Positions 27,749 through 33,232 of a stretch of 33,232 bases of DNA are shown piece by piece. The stretch lies in assembly GCF_028204095.1 (NCBI RefSeq), contig NZ_JAQLOH010000012.1:1-33232 (forward strand), in the 5' to 3' direction. Within the stretch, counting starts at the first letter, position 1; every line of letters starts with the position of its first letter. A program made the position numbers and the translations under genes. Under the pieces are notes generated by a model. That model saw only the letters and a program-made list of their open reading frames with translations, was not told where the DNA came from and made no database searches. The stretch is from Candidatus Anaplasma sp. TIGMIC (GTDB taxonomy: Bacteria; Pseudomonadota; Alphaproteobacteria; Rickettsiales; Anaplasmataceae).

Positions 27749-28315
27749 TCAGTCTTTCGCCCTCTCGTAATATGTATCATCCGGCGTATATATGACGACT
27801 TTCTCACCAACTTTTATAAAGGGAGGTACGCTGACCCTACGGCCATTTTCCAGAACCGCTGATTTATAAGATGAAGACGCTGTTTGGCCTTTTATGACAG
27901 ACTCAGCCTCAACAACCTCTAGCACCACATAATCAGGAACCTTGGCTGATATGACTTGCCCTTGGTGGAACAACAGCGTAAGAATCATGTTCTCACGCAA
28001 GTAAACCCCCTTATCTCCCAGCAGATCCATGGGAATAGTAATCTGCTCGTAGTTTTCTGTATTCATCAAAACCAGTGATGATGAATCACCAAAAATATAC
28101 TGGTAATTAACTTCCTCCATTATAGCGCGCTTTACATACCCATCAGCACGAAAACGCTCCTGGTACTTGGCGCCAGTTTTAAGATTTTTTAGCTCCGCCT
28201 GTATATACGCACCGCCCTTTCCAGGTTGAGTGTGCATAGTCTTAACCACCAGATACAGGGCACCATTGTGGTCAAGAACCTGACCAGGTCGTATGTCATT
28301 CCCCCTTTCAGCCAT
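27749..28315 (-). CDS. efp: Elongation factor P (EF-P)
   Basis: The 188-aa translation factor binds between P and E sites and relieves stalling at polyproline. It has the three OB-like/KOW domains: the N-terminal KOW-like domain with NDIRPGQVLDHNGALYLVV, the modification loop HTQPGKGGA with Lys33 (equivalent to the beta-lysylated Lys34 of E. coli), the middle domain around LLGDKGVYLRENM, and the C-terminal block VSVPPFIKVGEKVVIYT ending in YYERAKD. Length is exactly typical. It is the first gene of efp-IMPase-like-rluA. No strong Shine-Dalgarno is visible. Whether the Lys-modifying enzymes are present cannot be seen here. The large repeat protein downstream has PP motifs that might need EF-P. 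Confidence 0.97.
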   Translation of the reverse strand: MAERGNDIRPGQVLDHNGALYLVVKTMHTQPGKGGAYIQAELKNLKTGAKYQERFRADGYVKRAIMEEVNYQYIFGDSSSLVLMNTENYEQITIPMDLLGDKGVYLRENMILTLLFHQGQVISAKVPDYVVLEVVEAESVIKGQTASSSYKSAVLENGRRVSVPPFIKVGEKVVIYTPDDTYYERAKD

Positions 28316-28902
28316 AGCAACAACTCACAGAACCAAGGCAAATTTTAGACACAAGCACACTATAACTCAAGAAAAAGTTAGGAACCAACCGCGTATTTAA
28401 CACATAATCGCTATTATTACGCAATATTTGCAACCCAGGGTATGATATTAACCCTAACGGTATATTCAACCAGTATAAGTTATAGGAAATTTCCGTCTGA
28501 GATGCGCAGGTTGAAAACACCAACACACAATATGATACACCGCCGATAGCCATGAGTACGCAAGCTTACTTTCTCAATTATGCGTGATAGCATACCATCC
28601 TTTACTACCCGCAATTCACATTCCTTGACGCTATACAATGCCAAATTTGGTCTTTGTATATACTGTATCGAGCAAAGGCTCAAACCCAAAACAAGTTACA
28701 CTCGCATTTTAGCCTTAACGGGTGCATATGCCTAAAGAAAAATGTTTAAGAATTCAACATTTTTTTAATTTTTTTTCTACCCCTTCCATACGGGAAATGG
28801 ATTTTCTTTTTCCTCAAAAATATTAAGAATTTTCCAATAAAATTAGGATTTTTATTAATTTTTTCATAAAATCCCTGGTTCTCCACTGGAAGATTAGCAT
28901 TT
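28316..28902. promoter_or_regulatory. AT-rich leader upstream of the repeat protein gene
   Basis: No gene lies in this stretch. From about 28739 to 28890 the DNA is very AT-rich with T tracts. TTAAGAATT occurs at 28746-28754 and 28823-28831, and TTAATTTTTT at 28765-28774 and 28855-28864. The composition is unlike the rest of the window and suggests a bent-DNA or regulator-binding promoter region for the gene starting at 28903. A weak ribosome-binding site (GGAAG) lies near 28888. Confidence 0.45.
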
Positions 28903-31900
28903 ATGAAAAAACTTTTAGAAATATTTAAGAAAAATAAGAAATCTGAAAAACCAAATACTACGTGGTATATCTCAGAACCTTATAACCTAACAGAGTTTTT
29001 CGACCGGAATACAGATTCCTATTTCGCCGAAGGAAGTACGGGATTGGCGTATGATGGCCTCTTTACTCCTGCAAGGTCCAATACAGGCATACATTATTCA
29101 AAATTCTCAATGCCCAGTGGTTCAGGTATGAACACGGGCAATACGGGGACAACCAGTACGCCTGATCAGTCTCCATATAACTCAATCTCCGCATCTAGCA
29201 TGAGTTTATCGTCCCTGCTTGACCAGTTTGACGATAACAAATCGGGAAGTATCTCACTTGCGCAGGCTAGCACTAGCGTTGACATATCTTCTACTCCGAC
29301 AGGCGAGAATGGTAACACAGAGTCGTTAAAACTAACACCAATTTCTGTCGAATACGAGAGTCATCCTAAAGAACAGAAACATGTTCAGGTACCGAAATTA
29401 CGAACTCAAGATAATGATGACGTGGCTACAAAACCTGATAACACTTCTATGCCTGGCACGGCACTGAGTTCAGGATATGCCTCGGTAGACAGTTTAACAT
29501 CCGGCACAAGAGATTCTACCATACACGCCAATGTGCTAGTATCACCCACATCTACTGTCAAGACATACGACTCTGTTCATGTTGAGACGCCTGCGAAGAC
29601 ATCTGTTCAGCCGTCTACATCCACTGCACAAGAAAATCGTAAATCTACTAGTCACTTTCAAAACACACAAACGCGTAAACGCTGGATTCTCCCTACAATG
29701 AGCTCATTGCAGCGCCGCGTGGGCGAAGATTTCTTAGATGGGATTTTTAGAGAAGACGAACCTACCACAGATACCGTAGACAGTGCACACGATGCTGCGC
29801 CGGTTGCGCATCAAGGCTCTCAGGCACGCATAGACACTTCAATAAACTATATAACTGCGACAGGCACAGTTAATCAATACAAACAGCCACATGAATCTAC
29901 AGCGCTGTCGACGAAAAAAACTATAAGAGCAACGTCAGAAGGAATTGCTGCGCCAAGATCATCTCAGTTAGATGGCATTGTTCCTAGAGTGAACTTTATG
30001 TTACGCTCGACAGTAGGAGACTTTAAAAATGCGTTCAAGATCAATTTGTTTGGCCGCAAATCAGAGAAAAAAGCACCAAACAATGCACAGCAAGTACCAC
30101 CTGTTTCAGTAACTGATTCGCCTATAAAATCTGCCACAGAGACGTATATAACACATCCGCAACCTTCTACTTCCGCGACGTTGACGGAATATGAAGCTGC
30201 CAATATGGCCAGACAGCTTAGTGGAACATCACAGGCTTCGACTTCAGGTACTATGACTACAACTCGCACTGCGCCTAAGGCAAAAAAGAGGAGTACACCG
30301 GTACCTCCCGTTGGTGGGTCTTGGCTTTACCCCTCTACGGAGAGTAATCCTGGAAGTGTAGCGCAATCAGATGCAGTACAAAACGACAAACTAAAGCGCA
30401 GAGCTCCAGCCTCTACTGGAAGCGCGACATCGTCACCATCTCCGAAAAAGAGGCACGCTCCAGAACCTCCTGTTCGTAAGTCCTCTCTGCCTCGTTCTGT
30501 GGATAGTATTTCTCAGGGTGGAGCGCCTTTGGCTAACGCTGCAAACAATACACCAAAACGTGGATCTATGGCTTCTACCAGTAGCACGACATCATCTATG
30601 AAAAAGAAGCCCGCACCGGTACCTCCTGTTCGTGGGTCTTCTCTGTCTCCTTCTGTGGAAAGTAATTCTAGGAATGCGGCACAATTAGATGCAGCACAAA
30701 ACGACAAACTCAAGCGCAGAGCTCCAGCCTCTACTGGAAGCGCAACACCGTCACCGTCTCCGAAAAAGAAGCACGCTCCAGAGCCTCCTGTGCGCAAGTC
30801 TTCTCTTTCCCCTTCCGCGAAAGGCCACTCTAAGAGTACAGCGCCATCATCAGAAGCTAAAAAGCCTGAACGTGGAGCTATGGTCTCTGGCAGCACGTTT
30901 TCGTCGTCTTCACCTAACAAGATGCAGGATATAACACCTTATGTTCGTCAATCTACATCTTCGACAACTGAGAAGATAGTGTACGACTCTCCACGGCGTC
31001 TTGGTAGACAATCGACGTTCTTTAAAAATTTAGGGATTACAGAGGATGATCTGCAGGCAATGTCAGAAGTGCTGCCAAAGGTATTGAGTGGAACAAAAAG
31101 GGTCACAAAAAGCGCCGCAAAAAACCAGACAAGGCCAACTATCATTGGCAAATATTCCGCTTTTAGGCCACTAAACCCTAGCGATGCAACAGGTATAAAT
31201 TCGTCTCGAAGCTCTCTTCTTGGCGCAATACTTAAAGAGCATGATGAGCTCCATCGTAAATACTTCGGAACTTCTAGTGTTGATTCTGGCTATGCAATAC
31301 CCTCAGCAGTAGTTTCACCAAGTACCAGAGCCAATGCAGTGGGAGACGCACATCATGGGGAACAAAATTATATGAGCTCTTTCAAGCAGCCACATCAAGA
31401 CAAAACTCATGGAGGGTCATCAGCTAGTACCTCAAGTACATCTCTCAATTCGACTGCTAGCGAAAAAACCTCATCGGTGATGAGTGATGTGCTACTTGAA
31501 CTTCAGGGAGTATCGAAATCTAAGCCTCAGAAGTTCACAAAGGCACCGTCCATGACTCCTGACAGTGAACGTCTTACAAGCTTTGCGCATGGAACATCTG
31601 CAAGTGTGTGGTCTGATAATGTCATGTCAGAAAGGAAAAGTCCCTTGCCTGCAAGAAAATCGGTTGATCCACACATGCGTAAGAAGAGCAGTAATGGCCC
31701 TGGTAAATCCAGAAGCCCAGCAAGTACACGCGGCGAGTATGCAGCATCACAAGGGGTACTGATGCAACCTAGACTAACGCGACGTAGCCCCTTCGCATGT
31801 CAAGCACTGCACGACAGCGTAATGGATTCTATCGAAACACATAGACGGAACAGTGTCGGACAAGCTTCTAATAGTTTGTTGGGAGCTGCGCTCGTAGCAG

Positions 31901-32307
31901 AGTCTAAAACTATCCCTGTTGTTCAGGTTGCATCTGGGCTAACAGGTCTGGTAGCTTCAAGCTCGAAAGACACGCATGTGCACCATTCTTATGGCAGAAG
32001 ATTTGGTGCAAAAAGTGCGCAGTTTGAATCTACAAAAACCGTAACACCTTTGTGTCAAGAACCCCAACCCGGTTCGGCAAGAGCTACTACAAAAGAAGAA
32101 AGTAGTAATCCTACGATTAACCGGAAGTCTTTTGTAAACAAGCTGAACCAAAGCAAAAAAGCGGGATCCAGCACAAAGGGGAAGGTAAGTTTATTAGCAA
32201 ATCGATTTGAAGAGAACTCAGCCTCGTCCCCCAGACCGCGAGATGATGTTCGTTCAATGGTCGATATGGTAAATGAACCTTCCAGCCGTTCTACATCGAG
32301 GTCTTGA
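28903..32307 (+). CDS. Large Ser/Thr-rich repeat protein, candidate secreted (type IV) effector
   Basis: This 1134-aa protein has no recognisable enzyme domain, Sec signal or membrane segment and looks largely disordered. It opens with a basic amphipathic stretch (MKKLLEIFKKNKK). The middle carries four tandem units of 51-54 aa (residues about 461-671), each starting with a basic cluster and a PxPPVR/G motif, with A-B-A'-B' order. After a remnant fifth unit comes a segment with SSLLGAILKEHDELHRKYFG. The C-terminus is hydrophilic and Arg/Ser-rich (PSSRSTSRS), as in type IV secretion substrates. Overall style recalls Anaplasma translocated effectors such as AteA of A. phagocytophilum, which I believe is a large tandem-repeat protein associated with host actin; I cannot confirm identity. 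The gene has its own AT-rich leader and stands alone. No EPIYA motif is visible, unlike AnkA. Confidence 0.8.
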   Translation: MKKLLEIFKKNKKSEKPNTTWYISEPYNLTEFFDRNTDSYFAEGSTGLAYDGLFTPARSNTGIHYSKFSMPSGSGMNTGNTGTTSTPDQSPYNSISASSMSLSSLLDQFDDNKSGSISLAQASTSVDISSTPTGENGNTESLKLTPISVEYESHPKEQKHVQVPKLRTQDNDDVATKPDNTSMPGTALSSGYASVDSLTSGTRDSTIHANVLVSPTSTVKTYDSVHVETPAKTSVQPSTSTAQENRKSTSHFQNTQTRKRWILPTMSSLQRRVGEDFLDGIFREDEPTTDTVDSAHDAAPVAHQGSQARIDTSINYITATGTVNQYKQPHESTALSTKKTIRATSEGIAAPRSSQLDGIVPRVNFMLRSTVGDFKNAFKINLFGRKSEKKAPNNAQQVPPVSVTDSPIKSATETYITHPQPSTSATLTEYEAANMARQLSGTSQASTSGTMTTTRTAPKAKKRSTPVPPVGGSWLYPSTESNPGSVAQSDAVQNDKLKRRAPASTGSATSSPSPKKRHAPEPPVRKSSLPRSVDSISQGGAPLANAANNTPKRGSMASTSSTTSSMKKKPAPVPPVRGSSLSPSVESNSRNAAQLDAAQNDKLKRRAPASTGSATPSPSPKKKHAPEPPVRKSSLSPSAKGHSKSTAPSSEAKKPERGAMVSGSTFSSSSPNKMQDITPYVRQSTSSTTEKIVYDSPRRLGRQSTFFKNLGITEDDLQAMSEVLPKVLSGTKRVTKSAAKNQTRPTIIGKYSAFRPLNPSDATGINSSRSSLLGAILKEHDELHRKYFGTSSVDSGYAIPSAVVSPSTRANAVGDAHHGEQNYMSSFKQPHQDKTHGGSSASTSSTSLNSTASEKTSSVMSDVLLELQGVSKSKPQKFTKAPSMTPDSERLTSFAHGTSASVWSDNVMSERKSPLPARKSVDPHMRKKSSNGPGKSRSPASTRGEYAASQGVLMQPRLTRRSPFACQALHDSVMDSIETHRRNSVGQASNSLLGAALVAESKTIPVVQVASGLTGLVASSSKDTHVHHSYGRRFGAKSAQFESTKTVTPLCQEPQPGSARATTKEESSNPTINRKSFVNKLNQSKKAGSSTKGKVSLLANRFEENSASSPRPRDDVRSMVDMVNEPSSRSTSRS
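30283..30915 (+). repeat. Four in-frame tandem repeats (162/156/162/153 bp) in the effector-like gene
   Basis: Units begin at 30283, 30445, 30601 and 30763. Units 1 and 3 share QNDKLKRRAPASTGSAT almost unchanged; units 2 and 4 share KHAPEPPVRKSSL-like starts. So the array looks like a two-unit block (about 318 bp) duplicated after the two units had diverged. A fragment resembling a fifth unit (ITPYVRQS) follows at 30916. Confidence 0.9.
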
Positions 32308-32575
32308 CTGTAGCTCGTAAAGACCTAGGTGTCAGGTAGGCCTACGCCCCCGCGTGAATGTTTTGCAACCAGACGAACCTCACGCGGGGTACCGCAATTT
32401 ATACTATAAAACCAAACTTACGCAGACGAACATATCAGCGCCACCATAGGTTCTGCTGCCACATGCAGACGTGGTCTAGGAGATGTTGTTGCAGATTCCC
32501 TTATACATAGAATATAATCCAGACTGGCAGTCTGCCCTTGGCAGTAAGTCTCCATCCATCTAAATCTGAGCATTT
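32308..32575. other. Intergenic region after the repeat protein gene
   Basis: Contains two short perfect palindromes (ACCTAGGT at 32323-32330 and GTAGGCCTAC at 32336-32345) and the stem-loop listed next. No gene is present. Confidence 0.5.
32348..32389 (+). terminator. GC-rich 10-bp inverted repeat downstream of the repeat protein
   Basis: CCCCGCGTGA (32348-32357) and TCACGCGGGG (32380-32389) are perfectly complementary across a 22-nt loop. It is the strongest stem noticed in the window. No T-run follows, so it may be a factor-dependent terminator, an RNA-stabilising hairpin or a protein-binding site. Confidence 0.45.
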
Positions 32576-33232
32576 ATGATAGCTTTAACTCCAGCTGACT
32601 TGTACTCCGTAGGTGGGCTGGAAAAAATAGATGCATTGTTCCTTGAAAATGTGAGACAGCATAGCCCAGAGCTGCTTGCAATGCTTGTCAGCGCACGAGA
32701 GGCAGGTTATGGCAATACTGAACTTGTAGAGGAGCTTGCACACGTACTTGAAACGTTCATTGCCAGGATGTTCTGCATCCAACCAGAACTAGAAAAAGGC
32801 ATGTCATATCACGAAGGGTTCTTGGCGCTATATAAGTGCAAAAGAAACTTCGTTCAGAGATATGCAATAAAAAAATACGCTACCGTGGAGAGTATAGGCC
32901 TTGATTTAGATGAGATATCATGTAAATTGGCCGACGTTTTAAGTGCGCGACTTCCTATAGACGACAATGTCTTTGCACGCCATGTTAACATGTGGATGGA
33001 AGATACTGAAAGGTACAACGAACAGCTTGATCTTGCAGCACAATATGCGGCGCGTTCCGTATACGATGAGAAGGAATCTATACTGTTTCAGCTGCCTAAA
33101 AAGTATGACATCGAAAATTTGATTCCTGTTGACACAATTACACAGCAAGATGGCTTATGCGTGGCCTCAGCTTGCCCCACAATCCTCAAACAACGGAGCG
33201 GATTCAACATAGCAGTAGCACCTACATATGAG
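32576..33232 (+). CDS. N-terminal part of a large protein, probably a pyridine nucleotide-disulfide oxidoreductase-like protein (partial)
   Basis: The frame opens at ATG 32576 and is still open at the right edge after 219 codons. The visible part is helical and soluble, with features such as ALFLENVRQHSPELLAMLVSA, the block KCKRNFVQRYAIKKYA and SILFQLPKKYDIENLIPV. From memory, these resemble the N-terminal extension of a large (over 1000 aa) alphaproteobacterial FAD/NAD(P)-binding oxidoreductase family related to glutamate-synthase small subunits, in which FVQRRA and LFKLP are typical. The FAD and iron-sulfur motifs that would prove it lie beyond the window. No ribosome-binding site stands out. 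That a gene is here is much surer than its function. Confidence 0.6.
   Translation, partial: MIALTPADLYSVGGLEKIDALFLENVRQHSPELLAMLVSAREAGYGNTELVEELAHVLETFIARMFCIQPELEKGMSYHEGFLALYKCKRNFVQRYAIKKYATVESIGLDLDEISCKLADVLSARLPIDDNVFARHVNMWMEDTERYNEQLDLAAQYAARSVYDEKESILFQLPKKYDIENLIPVDTITQQDGLCVASACPTILKQRSGFNIAVAPTYE

Noticed and set aside
30283-30915. Regular repeats as a possible CRISPR array
   Set aside because: Repeats are long, in frame, imperfect and without spacers; they are protein-coding.
30513-30920. 135-codon frame antisense to the effector repeats
   Set aside because: It is a by-product of repeated, biased codons on the coding strand; it has no start signal of its own.

Overview
The window looks like chromosomal DNA of an Anaplasmataceae bacterium (Rickettsiales), most likely Anaplasma and closest in feel to A. 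phagocytophilum. Three things suggest this. The gene set is that of a reduced alphaproteobacterium: a very large NAD-dependent glutamate dehydrogenase, a PleD-type diguanylate cyclase, a DUF2610 protein, and a MidA/NDUFAF7 methyltransferase. Coding density is only about 70 %, with many 0.5-1.9 kb gaps that hold no convincing gene. Near the right end is a long Ser/Thr-rich, repeat-bearing protein of the kind these bacteria deliver into host cells. The genus assignment is inference; no search was run.

Layout. ispE (-) and dusB (+) are divergent. rpoD (+) and dnaG (-) then converge on a 1.7 kb gap that contains a G11 tract and decayed tandem copies of the dnaG 3' end. Next come midA (-), a small DUF2610 gene (+) and a long empty stretch. 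nrdB and a TlpA-fold gene form a coupled minus-strand pair. After another gap, exoD and cysS form a second coupled minus-strand pair. Then follow a 1.6 kb gap, gdh-tatB (+, overlapping), pleD (+), and a tight minus-strand operon efp - inositol-monophosphatase-like - rluA. An AT-rich leader precedes the 1134-aa repeat protein (+), and the first 219 codons of another gene run off the right edge.

Most genes are housekeeping: isoprenoid synthesis, tRNA modification, transcription and replication initiation, dNTP synthesis, tRNA charging, glutamate catabolism into the TCA cycle, protein export, c-di-GMP signalling and translation elongation. The points of most interest are the repeat protein, which carries tandem PxxPxR/K (SH3-ligand-like) units and basic clusters; two proteins that keep their fold but lack catalytic residues (a TlpA-like protein without CxxC and an IMPase-like protein with a broken metal site); and the tandem remnants of the dnaG 3' end. 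I did not find a CRISPR array, transposon, prophage, rRNA or recognisable tRNA.
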